A model generated the notes under the pieces. That model worked only from the letters and a program-made list of their open reading frames with translations, had not been told where the DNA came from and ran no database searches. Positions 31,405 through 39,067 of a DNA stretch of 41,419 bases are shown one piece after another. The translations under genes and the position numbers were made by a program. This stretch comes from Desulfurellaceae bacterium (GTDB taxonomy: Bacteria; Desulfobacterota; Binatia; Bin18), in assembly GCA_021296095.1 (NCBI GenBank), contig JAGWBB010000017.1:44859-86277 (forward strand), read 5' to 3'. Every line of letters begins with the position of its first letter. Within the stretch, counting starts at the first letter, position 1.

Positions 31405-31480
31405 AGTTCGTGGTCTGGACGCTCACAGGTATCAGCGCGCATCGAAATCTCCCGATTCAACATATTGCAGGTATACCTCA
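31405..31480 (-). pseudogene. Fragment of a second copy of the methyltransferase-like gene
   Basis: These 76 bases align without gaps to 32432-32507 inside the intact gene, with 58 identities counted by hand. The best part is 31435-31476, where CATCGAAATCTCCCGATT pairs with CATCGGAATCTCCCGATT. The fragment still reads NREISMRADTCERPDHEL in the matching frame, against NREIPMSADTFERALHEL in the intact protein, then stops. Start and end of the gene are missing. It is on the opposite side of the toxin-antitoxin pair from the intact copy and in the same orientation. Confidence 0.7.
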
Positions 31481-31569
31481 TGGCGAGAACAGAGACCACG
31501 ACCGCGAGTAGACACCTACAGGACAGCGGATCCTCAGTGAAAGCCGTAGCACGCTTCCCCCTCTGAGCC

Positions 31570-31618
31570 TATATATAGCGATACGCTTGATTATTAGTAA
31601 AGCATTTCGCTATATATA
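31570..31618 (+). promoter_or_regulatory. Palindromic promoter/operator of the toxin-antitoxin pair
   Basis: TATATATAGCGA (31570-31581) and TCGCTATATATA (31607-31618) are a perfect 12-base inverted repeat. A -35 box TTGATT (31587-31592) and a -10 box TATATA (31611-31616), 18 bases apart, fall within it. Predicted start is near 31623. The AT-rich dyad over the -10 box is a likely binding site for the antitoxin. Confidence 0.6.
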
Positions 31619-31638
31619 CACGGAAGAACGGGGCTGCC

Positions 31639-31899
31639 ATGTACCGGCTGACGATCAGGCACCACGCCATCAAAGCCCTGCAAAGAATGCCGGCCCGGGA
31701 GGCGCGCCGCGTGCGGGGTGCATTGGACAAACTGGCCCAAGACCCGGACCGGCGCGATATTGATGTAGCACGCTTACAGGGCCGCCCAGGCTTTCGGCTG
31801 CGGGCTGGCGGCTGGCGCGTCATCTTCGAGCGAATTGAAAGGACGCGTGAGATCAATGTGCTCCGCATCGGCCCGCGTGGCGATGTCTACAAGTCCTAG
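31639..31899 (+). CDS. RelE/ParE-family toxin
   Basis: An 86-residue basic protein of the RelE/ParE fold. Seen: YRLTIRHHAIKALQRMP (2-18), then LDKLAQDP, and the core FRLRAGGWRVIFERIE with RIGPRGDVYK at the end, where R and Y serve in RNA-cleaving members. It is most likely a ribosome-dependent mRNA interferase, but a gyrase-poisoning ParE type cannot be excluded. The toxin gene precedes its antitoxin by 9 bases, the HigBA-type order. No strong ribosome site is present ahead of the ATG, which may keep toxin output low. Confidence 0.85.
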   Translation: MYRLTIRHHAIKALQRMPAREARRVRGALDKLAQDPDRRDIDVARLQGRPGFRLRAGGWRVIFERIERTREINVLRIGPRGDVYKS

Positions 31900-31908
31900 G
31901 AGAATGAT

Positions 31909-32280
31909 ATGACAAAACCGCAGATCATCCGCGACGCGAGCGGCAAGCCGGCCTTCGCCGTCCTGCCGTGGCGGGAATACGAACGCTTGACAACAGCCAG
32001 CGCCGAGGCGGGACTACGTGATGAAGCGCTGTACGACCGCGCCAAGACCGAGGACGAGGAGTCCTTTCCCATCGCTGTGGCGGACCGTTTGTTGGCGGGC
32101 GAGAACGCCGTGCGGGTCTACCGCAGCCATCGTGGTATGACCCAGCAGCAGCTGGCTGCAGCCGCCGGTATCAACGCCCTGTATCTTTCACAGATCGAAC
32201 GGGGCCGTCGCACCGGTTCGGCTCGGACCCTGGCCGCTCTGGCTACGGCTTTGCGTATCGACGTGGACGCTTTGCTCTGA
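31909..32280 (+). CDS. XRE family antitoxin
   Basis: A 123-residue protein. The N-terminal 30 residues (IIRDASGKPAFAVLPWREYERL) look like a Phd-type fold; the middle is acidic and would wrap the toxin; the C-terminal 60 residues are an XRE helix-turn-helix (RGMTQQQLAAAAGINALYLS, then QIERGRRTG). It neutralises the upstream toxin and, with it, represses the operon through the palindrome at 31570-31618. AGGAGA is 6 bases before the ATG, a better ribosome site than the toxin's. It ends 9 bases from the convergent methyltransferase-like gene. Confidence 0.85.
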   Translation: MTKPQIIRDASGKPAFAVLPWREYERLTTASAEAGLRDEALYDRAKTEDEESFPIAVADRLLAGENAVRVYRSHRGMTQQQLAAAAGINALYLSQIERGRRTGSARTLAALATALRIDVDALL

Positions 32281-32289
32281 AAGCTTCGC

Positions 32290-32958
32290 CTACGCCCCAG
32301 GCTCTCCCCGCTCAAAAACCGACACCAGGGGGGTGTCGAGCAATGTCCGGCACGACTGGCCCAGCCGCTGTTCCAACACGCCGGCCGAGCCGCGACTGAA
32401 AACAAAGCCGCTCGGGACCAACACCCGCAGCAGCTCGTGCAGCGCCCGCTCAAAGGTGTCGGCGCTCATCGGAATCTCCCGATTAAACATATTGGCGGTG
32501 TACACCACCCGTATCGACCGGTCGGTCAGGGCGCTGAGATCGCTGACCGTGGCGTGGTGTAAGCGAATCTTGTCCGCCAGCCGGGCGTCTTCTCTCAGGT
32601 GCAGAAACCGGGCAGCCTCGATTACCTGGGCGCCAATCCACTCATAGCCATGCACCCGGTCCAACCCAAAAACCGTCAGTACATCGTAGGGTTCGAGCGC
32701 ATTCGCGCCAAAGCCCAGACACAGCCCATGGGCTGGCCGGTTCGCCCGCAGCCTGTCCAGCACATCCACCTGCGTCATGGCCTTGACCAGTCCAATGGCC
32801 TGTTGCAGCGCGGGCGCCACATGGCCACCAATACTGTCGCGCAGGCCCGGATAGTCCAGGATTATCGCGTAGGCAGGGTCATCCCGCCACGGCGCTTGCG
32901 CGTCAGGATACACCTCCCCCTCAATAAACGCCCGCCAGGCCTGATCTTCAGCCGCCAT
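32290..32958 (-). CDS. SAM-dependent methyltransferase-like protein
   Basis: A 222-residue protein with a class I methyltransferase-like Rossmann core: LCLGFGANALEPYDVL (motif I region, near residue 80), VHGYEWIGAQVIEAARFL (motif II-like), RLHHATVSDL (acidic adenine-binding turn), IRVVYTANMFNREIPM and LLRVLVPSGFVFSRG. The order fits a small-molecule methyltransferase, but motif I departs from the common GxGxG, so activity is not certain. A broken partial copy lies at 31405-31480. The gene is divergent from the SDR pair. Confidence 0.65.
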   Translation of the reverse strand: MAAEDQAWRAFIEGEVYPDAQAPWRDDPAYAIILDYPGLRDSIGGHVAPALQQAIGLVKAMTQVDVLDRLRANRPAHGLCLGFGANALEPYDVLTVFGLDRVHGYEWIGAQVIEAARFLHLREDARLADKIRLHHATVSDLSALTDRSIRVVYTANMFNREIPMSADTFERALHELLRVLVPSGFVFSRGSAGVLEQRLGQSCRTLLDTPLVSVFERGEPGA

Positions 32959-33028
32959 AGGTCTCGCTCGGCTCTTGCAATCTCGCAGTAATTAGGCCAT
33001 GTCCTGCCATACGACAGGAGGCAACACA

Positions 33029-33844
33029 ATGGGTGTCATGGACAGACTGCGCCTGGACGGCAAGACGATCATCATGACCGGGGCCGGCCGCGGCCTGGGC
33101 CGGGCCATGGCCCTTGACCTGGCCGAGGCTGGGGCCGATTTGGTGGCGGCCGCGCGGACCACAGCCCAGATTGAGGAAACGGCCGAGATGATCCGGGCCA
33201 CAGGCCGACGCTGTCTGGCCGTGCCGGTGAATATCACCGATTCCAGCGCGGTGCAGGCCATGGTTGAGGCCAGCCTGGCCGAGTTCGGCCGGATTGACGT
33301 GCTGGTCAACAACGCCGGCGGGGCGAGCCGGGGCTGGAACAAGCCGCTCGAAGACATCACCGACGAGGAGTGGCGCAAAGGCATTGACACCAATCTGACC
33401 GGGGCGGTCTTCTGCTGTCGGGCGGTGCTGCCCCACATGCTCAAACACGGCGGCGGCAAAATCATCAACATCACCTCCGGCCTCGGGGTGCGGGCCAGCC
33501 GCTACAACTTCATGTACTCTGCGGCCAAGGCCGGGCTTAACAACTTCACCCGCTGTATGGCCATGAACTACGCCGATAAAAATATCCAGACCAACCTCAT
33601 CATGCCGGGCATTTTTCCGCACGACGATCCGGCACTGGTCAGATTCTGGCAGGGCGGCAAATTCATCCCGGTCGGCCGGGTGGGCAAAGACGACGAGTTG
33701 GGCCACCTGTGCGTATTCCTGGCCTCAGACGCGTCCAACTACATGAACGGCGAAATGCTGTGTACCGAGGGCGGGGGCTTGGCCGGCGGACAGGTCCCGA
33801 CCGGCTTTGCCCCGCTGGTGGCGCTCGAAGGAGAGCCGCAATGA
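33029..33844 (+). CDS. Short-chain dehydrogenase/reductase (SDR), catalytically complete partner
   Basis: A 271-residue classical SDR: TGAGRGLG (17-24), R43 after the second strand, which favours NADP, VNNAGG (93-98), catalytic S150, Y163 and K167 (YSAAK). The stretch after K167 and the loop PGIFPHDDPALVRFW are standard substrate-loop positions. AGGAGG is 7 bases before the ATG at 33029; an ATG 30 bases upstream is rejected. Its last four bases overlap the next SDR gene (ATGA), which points to coupled translation and perhaps a mixed oligomer with that protein. Confidence 0.9.
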   Translation: MGVMDRLRLDGKTIIMTGAGRGLGRAMALDLAEAGADLVAAARTTAQIEETAEMIRATGRRCLAVPVNITDSSAVQAMVEASLAEFGRIDVLVNNAGGASRGWNKPLEDITDEEWRKGIDTNLTGAVFCCRAVLPHMLKHGGGKIINITSGLGVRASRYNFMYSAAKAGLNNFTRCMAMNYADKNIQTNLIMPGIFPHDDPALVRFWQGGKFIPVGRVGKDDELGHLCVFLASDASNYMNGEMLCTEGGGLAGGQVPTGFAPLVALEGEPQ

Positions 33845-34608
33845 GCGCCTTCTCCCTGACCGGCAAGTCGGCCCTGATCGTCGGCGCCTCCACCCCGATC
33901 GGCAGTGCTCTGGCCCTGGCCCTGGCCGAGGCCGGGGCCAATACAGCCCTGTCTACCGTGCTGCCCTCGCCCCGCGAGGTGGCCGCCATCCAGGTCTGCG
34001 GGAGTACGATTCGCGCTATGGGCCGAGACGGCTTTGCCCAGACGATTGACATCACCAGCGAACGCGATGTACAGGCCCTGGTCGAGCGCACGGTGTCCGA
34101 ACTGGGCGGCCTCGACATCCTGATCAACGCCCCGGACCTGGCCTTTGCCAAGCCCGTCCAGGACAGTTCGCTGGCCGAGTGGAACCGGGTGCTGGCCGTA
34201 AACCTGAGCGGCGTGTACCTGAGCTGTCGGGCGGCCGCCGGCCCAATGCTGTCCCAGCAGCGCGGCCGGATCATCAACCTCGTTTCCGTACTCGGCCAAC
34301 GCGGCATGGCCAACGGCAGCGCCTACTGTGCGGCCCAGGCCGGCGTGCTCAACCTGACCCGGGCCCTGTCCCAGGAATGGGCCCGCCAGGGCATCACGGT
34401 CAACGCCATCGGGGCCGGCTGGACCGAGGGCATGGCCATGATTCAGGACGACGCGACCAAGAAACAGCTCAGCCGCTACATTCCCCACAAACGGCTGGCC
34501 CAGCCCCAGGAGGTTGCCGACGCGGTGCTGAGCTTTTCCTCGGACCGTTCCGGTTTTATTACCGGCCAGGTGCTGTGGCTGGAGGGCGGGGTGTTGAGCC
34601 GCCTGTAA
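33841..34608 (+). CDS. SDR-fold protein lacking the catalytic lysine
   Basis: A 255-residue protein with the SDR fold but a damaged active site. The tyrosine is kept (Y162 in AYCAAQ) but the lysine four residues later is Q166. NNAG has become NAPD (96-99), and the cofactor loop is VGASTPIG (14-21) rather than TGxxxGxG. It is fully open and well conserved in length, so it is not a decaying gene. Translation is coupled to the complete SDR upstream. A non-catalytic or regulatory subunit of a mixed tetramer is the simplest reading; binding a ligand without reduction is another. Confidence 0.8.
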   Translation: MSAFSLTGKSALIVGASTPIGSALALALAEAGANTALSTVLPSPREVAAIQVCGSTIRAMGRDGFAQTIDITSERDVQALVERTVSELGGLDILINAPDLAFAKPVQDSSLAEWNRVLAVNLSGVYLSCRAAAGPMLSQQRGRIINLVSVLGQRGMANGSAYCAAQAGVLNLTRALSQEWARQGITVNAIGAGWTEGMAMIQDDATKKQLSRYIPHKRLAQPQEVADAVLSFSSDRSGFITGQVLWLEGGVLSRL

Positions 34609-34659
34609 AAGAGCCAAAACCGTATTGTCCTTGGCCGGTGTTCAGGTTAAAGGAACACC

Positions 34660-35505
34660 ATGGCACAGGCTCTCAAACACAACGGATTGAGCGACGACTG
34701 GATCTGGCAGACGGTGCGGGAAGAGGCGGCGCGGGAAGAGGAACGTGAGCTGGTTCTGGCCAGCTTTCTGCACTCGATCATCCTCAACCACTCCTCGCTG
34801 GAGGAAGCGCTGAGCTTTCATCTGGCCGGCAAGCTGACCAACCTGAACCTGCCGTCCATGTCGCTACGCGACATCATTATCGAGGCGATGCTGTCGGATG
34901 CCACCATCGGCGCGGCGGTTCGAGCCGATATACGTGGCGCGCGGGAGCGCGACCCGGCCTGCTCGTCCTACCTCGTCCCCCTGCTGTACTACAAGGGCCT
35001 GCACGCCCTGGAAGCCTACCGGGTTGCCCACTGGCTGTGGACCCAGGACCGCAAAACCCTGGCCTTTTGTTTTCAGAACCGTATCTCCGAGGTCTTCGGG
35101 GTCGATATCCACCCGGCGGCTCGTATCGGCTCGGGTGTGTTTATCGACCACGCCACGAGTCTGGTTATTGGCGAGACCGCGGTGGTGGAAGATGACGTGT
35201 CCATGCTCCAGGAGGTGACCCTGGGCGGCACCGGCAAGGAGAGCGGCGACCGCCACCCCAAGATTCGGACCGGGGTGCTGATCAGCGCCGGAGCCAAAAT
35301 CCTGGGCAATGTCGAAGTCGGGGCCGACGCCAAGGTCGGGGCTGGCAGCGTGGTCCTGACCGATGTGCCGGCCGGCTGCACGGTGGCCGGTGTGCCGGCC
35401 AAAGTCGTGGGGCGGTGCGCCAAAACCACCAGTCACCCGGCCCTGGAGATGGACCATCAGCTGCCGACCGGCATCCCCGACTACGAGCCGCTCGAAGAGC
35501 ACTAA
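34660..35505 (+). CDS. cysE: Serine O-acetyltransferase
   Basis: A 281-residue CysE that makes O-acetylserine for cysteine synthesis. An N-terminal helical domain of about 140 residues (WIWQTVREEAAREEERELVL) is followed by a left-handed beta-helix of hexapeptide repeats (DIHPAARIGSGVFIDHATSL, GETAVVEDDVSMLQEVTLGG). The catalytic pair is D149 and H164, matching Asp143 and His158 of the E. coli enzyme. The tail ends PLEEH, without the C-terminal isoleucine that docks into CysK, so a cysteine synthase complex may not form. AAAGGA is 6 bases before the ATG; it lies 51 bases behind the SDR pair. Confidence 0.95.
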   Translation: MAQALKHNGLSDDWIWQTVREEAAREEERELVLASFLHSIILNHSSLEEALSFHLAGKLTNLNLPSMSLRDIIIEAMLSDATIGAAVRADIRGARERDPACSSYLVPLLYYKGLHALEAYRVAHWLWTQDRKTLAFCFQNRISEVFGVDIHPAARIGSGVFIDHATSLVIGETAVVEDDVSMLQEVTLGGTGKESGDRHPKIRTGVLISAGAKILGNVEVGADAKVGAGSVVLTDVPAGCTVAGVPAKVVGRCAKTTSHPALEMDHQLPTGIPDYEPLEEH

Positions 35506-35518
35506 AGCCGAACGGGCA

Positions 35519-36598
35519 TCAGTAGCGGGCGATCACCTGCTGGGCAAAATCACGAAACACGTTGCGGCTCTCGGCCATTGACGGCAGCAGGACAACCGTA
35601 TTCAGCCCGGCTTTCTCGGCCTGGCGGATTTGCTCTACCACCTCGTCCGGTTTGCCGACCAGGCAGGTGCCGCGAATCGCTTCCGGGGTGATGAAACGGC
35701 GCTCTTCCGGCACATAAAACGTGCAGTGGCCGTTGTGGATCTGGAGGTAGCGCTTGTCTTTGGGCGTCTGCATATGTTCGACGTGGGCACAGTACTCCTC
35801 CCAGAAGCCCCGATACGCTTCCGGCACGACCTCCTCCTGGCCGGTCTGCTGATAAATCTCGTATACAAAATGAATAATCGCCGTCACATACGAGCCACAC
35901 TCTTCAATGACCCGGTCGGAGCGCAAGTCCTCGCCCGGCTTGAGCACTACCGCACAGGTAAAGGTGGCCGTCGGCAGGGGCTCGGGCAGCGTCCGGCCGG
36001 CCTTTTCCGCACCAAGCCGGACTATGGCCAGATGCTCCTGTAGCACCTCGGGCCGGTCGTTAAACACCGACACGAGGCCGTCGCCATACTCCCCGGCCGT
36101 CCTCAGCGCCCGTGGGCCGTTGGCCGCAACGTAGATTGGAATCGGATCGTGAATATTGATGAAATGCTGGTCCAGGTGCAGGAACCTGATGGTGCGCGCC
36201 CGGCCATCGAGGGTATATTCGACCTCTTTGCCGTGCAGCAGCTCGCGCACCACGCCGAGATATTCGCGGAAGGCGGCAATCTTCATCGGCTCCATACCCA
36301 TCACCCGCATGGCGGTATGGCCGGTGCCGATGCCTAAAAAGACCCGTCCCGGAGCGAGCTGGTTAATCGACGCAATCGAATGGGCGGTGACCGGAGCAAT
36401 CCGGGTACCGGGAATCGCCACGCCCGTTCCCAACCGCATCCGCGAGGTGTTGTGGGCGGCCAGGGCCAAGGTGGCATAACAGTCGGACCAGATCATCTGC
36501 GAGTCGGGCACCCAACCCATGTCAAAACCCAGCTCTTCTGCGTATGTGATCAGCTGCCAATCGTCGATCTTGGTCGAAACCGAAACGCCAAATTCCAT
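35519..36598 (-). CDS. LLM class oxidoreductase, F420-type reductase-like
   Basis: A 359-residue luciferase-like protein, longer than the others in this window. Seen: EFGVSVSTKIDDWQLITYAE start, LGTGVAIPGTRIAPVTAHS, LAPGRVFLGIGTGHTAMRVM, and IPIYVAANGPRALRTAGEYG. The layout resembles F420-dependent methylene-tetrahydromethanopterin reductase-like and glucose-6-phosphate-dehydrogenase-like members. About 80 additional residues in the C-terminal half (around YEIYQQTGQEEVVPEAYRG) are less usual. The ATG at 36598 has AGGAGG about 8 bases upstream. It is divergent from the aminopeptidase gene. Substrate unknown. Confidence 0.8.
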   Translation of the reverse strand: MEFGVSVSTKIDDWQLITYAEELGFDMGWVPDSQMIWSDCYATLALAAHNTSRMRLGTGVAIPGTRIAPVTAHSIASINQLAPGRVFLGIGTGHTAMRVMGMEPMKIAAFREYLGVVRELLHGKEVEYTLDGRARTIRFLHLDQHFINIHDPIPIYVAANGPRALRTAGEYGDGLVSVFNDRPEVLQEHLAIVRLGAEKAGRTLPEPLPTATFTCAVVLKPGEDLRSDRVIEECGSYVTAIIHFVYEIYQQTGQEEVVPEAYRGFWEEYCAHVEHMQTPKDKRYLQIHNGHCTFYVPEERRFITPEAIRGTCLVGKPDEVVEQIRQAEKAGLNTVVLLPSMAESRNVFRDFAQQVIARY

Positions 36599-36671
36599 GT
36601 CTCTTCCTCCTGTGGTCAGCCCGTAGTGCGAACGATAGTGGCAGATGCGGGGCGCGATGCAAGCCGGGCAG

Positions 36672-36701
36672 TTGAATCCCGCCCCCACAAGCCTCTATGA
36701 T
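36672..36701 (+). promoter_or_regulatory. Sigma70-like promoter of the aminopeptidase gene
   Basis: TTGAAT (36672-36677), 18 bases, TATGAT (36696-36701). Predicted start near 36708. The upstream ATG at 36697 lies in the -10 box, which supports the TTG start at 36760. Confidence 0.55.
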
Positions 36702-36759
36702 GCAGCCATTACGCTTGCTAAAGAGTGATGCCGGAATTTTTCCCCAAGGAGGGTGCGTC

Positions 36760-38613
36760 TTGGATACCGTGTCTGTGACCAACGAGCAGATCGCCCAGCG
36801 AATCACCGCATTGTGCCACCATCTCCAGGAAGCCCAGGTCGACGCTTACCTGGTCCCGTCCTCGGATTCCCACCTCAACGAGTATGTATCTGCCTACCAA
36901 CAACGTCGGGCCGCCATCAGCAATTTCAGCGGCTCGGCCGGAGACGCCCTGATCAGCCCCCACGGCAGCCATGTGTTCGTAGACTCACGCTACTACCTGC
37001 AGGCCGAACAGGAGGTCGATCCGGCCCTGTTCCAGATTCACAAACTGGGCATGGAGGGCGAGAAAACCCTCACCGAGTGGCTATGCGAAATGGAAAAAGA
37101 GCGTGGCAGCCTGCGGGTCGGCTACGATCCGTTTGTGGTGGCCATGGACATGCACGCCGCCTACGGCCAGGCGCTCAAATCCGAGGATTCGGCCCTGGTG
37201 CCGATTTCCGGCAATCTGGTTGACGCGGTCTGGCAGGATCGCCCGCCGGCTCCGTCCCACCCCATCTATCTGTTGTCAGAGGACGACACCGGCCAGTCGG
37301 TGGCCGATAAGCTGGCCGCAGTGCGGGAAAAAATGGCCGAGGAAGAGGTCGCGGCCCTGGTCTTGACCAAACTCGACGAGATCGCCTGGCTGACCAATCT
37401 GCGCGGCAGCGATGTGTCCTACAATCCCGTCTTTGAGTCCTACTGCGTGATCGAGTCTGAGCGGGCGACCTGTTTTACCCGCCTCACCCCCACCCCCGAA
37501 ATTCAGGCCGGCCTAGCCCCAGCCCTGAGCTTTGCCCCGTATGCCGCCTACACCGAGACCCTGCGACGCATTGGCAGCCAGGCAAACGAAAAAATCTGGC
37601 TCGACCCAAGCGGCACGACCATGGGCACCCGCCTGCTGCTGCCCGAAGCCCAGCCCGTGTACGAGGCGCGCAACCCGGTCGTGCTGATGAAGGCGCTCAA
37701 GAATAAGGTTGAGCTGGCGCGCAGCCGCGAAGCCCACGAACGCGCGGCCGCAGCCAAGATTCGCAGCCTGGCGCGCATGGAACAGATGCGGGCGGGCGGC
37801 CAGACGCTCAGCGAAAAAGCCTACGCCCAGCTTTTGCGCGACGAGTACGCCCGCGAAGACGGCTTTCGCGACCTGAGCTTTGCTACCATTTCGGCGGTCG
37901 GTGCTAACGGGGCGATTGTCCACTATGGCGGCGCCAACGACGAGGTCGCCCTGCGGGACGGCGAGCTGTTGCTGGTCGACTCCGGCACCCAGATGGGCGC
38001 CGGCACGACCGATGACACGCGGACGATTTGCATTGGCACGCCGACCGAGCGTCAGCGCCAGCTGTATACCCTGGTCCTGCGCTGTCACATCCAGCTGGCC
38101 CGCCAAAAGTTTCCCGAAGGCACGGGCGGGGTCGCGCTCGACGCCCTGACCCGTGGCCAGATGTGGAACGCCGGCCTCGACTACGGCCACGGCACCGGGC
38201 ACGGGGTCGGCGCCCTGCTCAACGTCCACGAAGGCCCCCAGCGGGTCGCCACCCGTGGCAGCGACGAACCCCTGCAGCCGGGCATGATTATCTCCAACGA
38301 GCCCGGCTATTACGAGGCTGGCTGGGGCGGTATCCGGCTCGAGAACCTGTATGTCGTCACGACCGACGACACGCTGCCGGACCATCCCAGCGGCAAGAAG
38401 TGGCTCCAGCTGAAAACACTGACCCTGATTCCATTTGACCACCGTCTGATTGACTGGGACCAGCTCAGCCAGACCGACCGGGCTTGGCTGGCCGACTACC
38501 ACAGGCAGGTGTTCGACACCATCGCTCCCCGGCTCAACGGCGACGACCGGGCCTGGCTCCAGGCCGCGTGTGAGCCCTTCGACTGGAATGCGTCAGGGCG
38601 GCAGGCCGTTTGA
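36760..38613 (+). CDS. Xaa-Pro aminopeptidase P family (M24B metallopeptidase)
   Basis: A 617-residue cytoplasmic aminopeptidase that removes N-terminal residues before proline. It has the three-domain build of the eukaryotic-type aminopeptidase P: two creatinase N-like domains (LVPSSDSHLNEYVSAYQQRR; later SEDDTGQSVADKLAAVREKM) and a C-terminal pita-bread domain. The two-metal site is complete: D407 (LLVDSGTQ), D418 (TTDDTRT), H481 (GHGTGHGVG), E514 (SNEPGYY) and E528 (IRLEN); H388 and H490 are the expected catalytic histidines. The start is a TTG with AAGGAGG 7 bases upstream; an upstream in-frame ATG lies inside the promoter. Single-gene unit. Confidence 0.9.
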   Translation: MDTVSVTNEQIAQRITALCHHLQEAQVDAYLVPSSDSHLNEYVSAYQQRRAAISNFSGSAGDALISPHGSHVFVDSRYYLQAEQEVDPALFQIHKLGMEGEKTLTEWLCEMEKERGSLRVGYDPFVVAMDMHAAYGQALKSEDSALVPISGNLVDAVWQDRPPAPSHPIYLLSEDDTGQSVADKLAAVREKMAEEEVAALVLTKLDEIAWLTNLRGSDVSYNPVFESYCVIESERATCFTRLTPTPEIQAGLAPALSFAPYAAYTETLRRIGSQANEKIWLDPSGTTMGTRLLLPEAQPVYEARNPVVLMKALKNKVELARSREAHERAAAAKIRSLARMEQMRAGGQTLSEKAYAQLLRDEYAREDGFRDLSFATISAVGANGAIVHYGGANDEVALRDGELLLVDSGTQMGAGTTDDTRTICIGTPTERQRQLYTLVLRCHIQLARQKFPEGTGGVALDALTRGQMWNAGLDYGHGTGHGVGALLNVHEGPQRVATRGSDEPLQPGMIISNEPGYYEAGWGGIRLENLYVVTTDDTLPDHPSGKKWLQLKTLTLIPFDHRLIDWDQLSQTDRAWLADYHRQVFDTIAPRLNGDDRAWLQAACEPFDWNASGRQAV

Positions 38614-39067
38614 TCATCCGCGTCGCAAACGGCAGGAAGGGAAACCCGGCCAGCCTTGCTTGAACCGGCTCCCCGGATACCACCCGATCACCCGAACTCG
38701 GACCCGTCGGTAACAGCCGGGCGGCGCTCGAGCCGCAGACGGGCGTACAACCGCAGCCCTCAGAAGGCGTCAAGCCCCCACCGCAACCGGTTCTTCCCAG
38801 CCGTCGGTCGCCTCTCTCCGCGCCTCTGCTCGGATCAAAGTCCGTACAGAGGCAGTATCAGGTCTCTCGCCGACCACAGCGACCATTTCCTCGTGTGGGG
38901 CTGCCCTCCGGAGTCGTAGGCCGGTTTTTTGTAGATATCCCCGTAATCTTACGAAAATACTCATAATTTTTTGACATATCCCCGTATTTTTAGGAGGGTA
39001 ATGCTGGGCTCGATAGCATATAGGGGAAAGCAAAATGCGTTTATGGATGAAATGAGGAAGCGGCGTC
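38614..39067. other. Gene-free stretch; AT-rich control region in its last 140 bases
   Basis: The first 310 bases are GC-rich and hold no coding region I can support on either strand. From about 38925 the composition changes to AT-rich. This part contains the repeats at 38935-38986, a perfect TTGACA (38971-38976) without a good -10 partner, the dyad CGTAA-TC-TTACG (38942-38953), and ATATAGGGG (39018-39026), which is an inverted partial copy of the repeat. It is the control region of the LuxR-type gene. Confidence 0.5.
38935..38986 (+). repeat. Direct repeat ATATCCCCGTA x2 upstream of the LuxR-type gene
   Basis: ATATCCCCGTA occurs at 38935-38945 and 38976-38986, starting 41 bases apart, about four helical turns. 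Each copy is followed by an AT-rich stretch. Likely binding sites for the regulator encoded just downstream or for another regulator. Confidence 0.55.

Noticed and set aside
36697-36759. ATG 63 bases before the chosen aminopeptidase start
   Set aside because: It lies inside the -10 box TATGAT, and the TTG at 36760 has a perfect AAGGAGG.
38971-39000. TTGACA as a complete sigma70 promoter of the LuxR-type gene
   Set aside because: No acceptable -10 hexamer lies 16-18 bases downstream; kept only as a -35-like feature.
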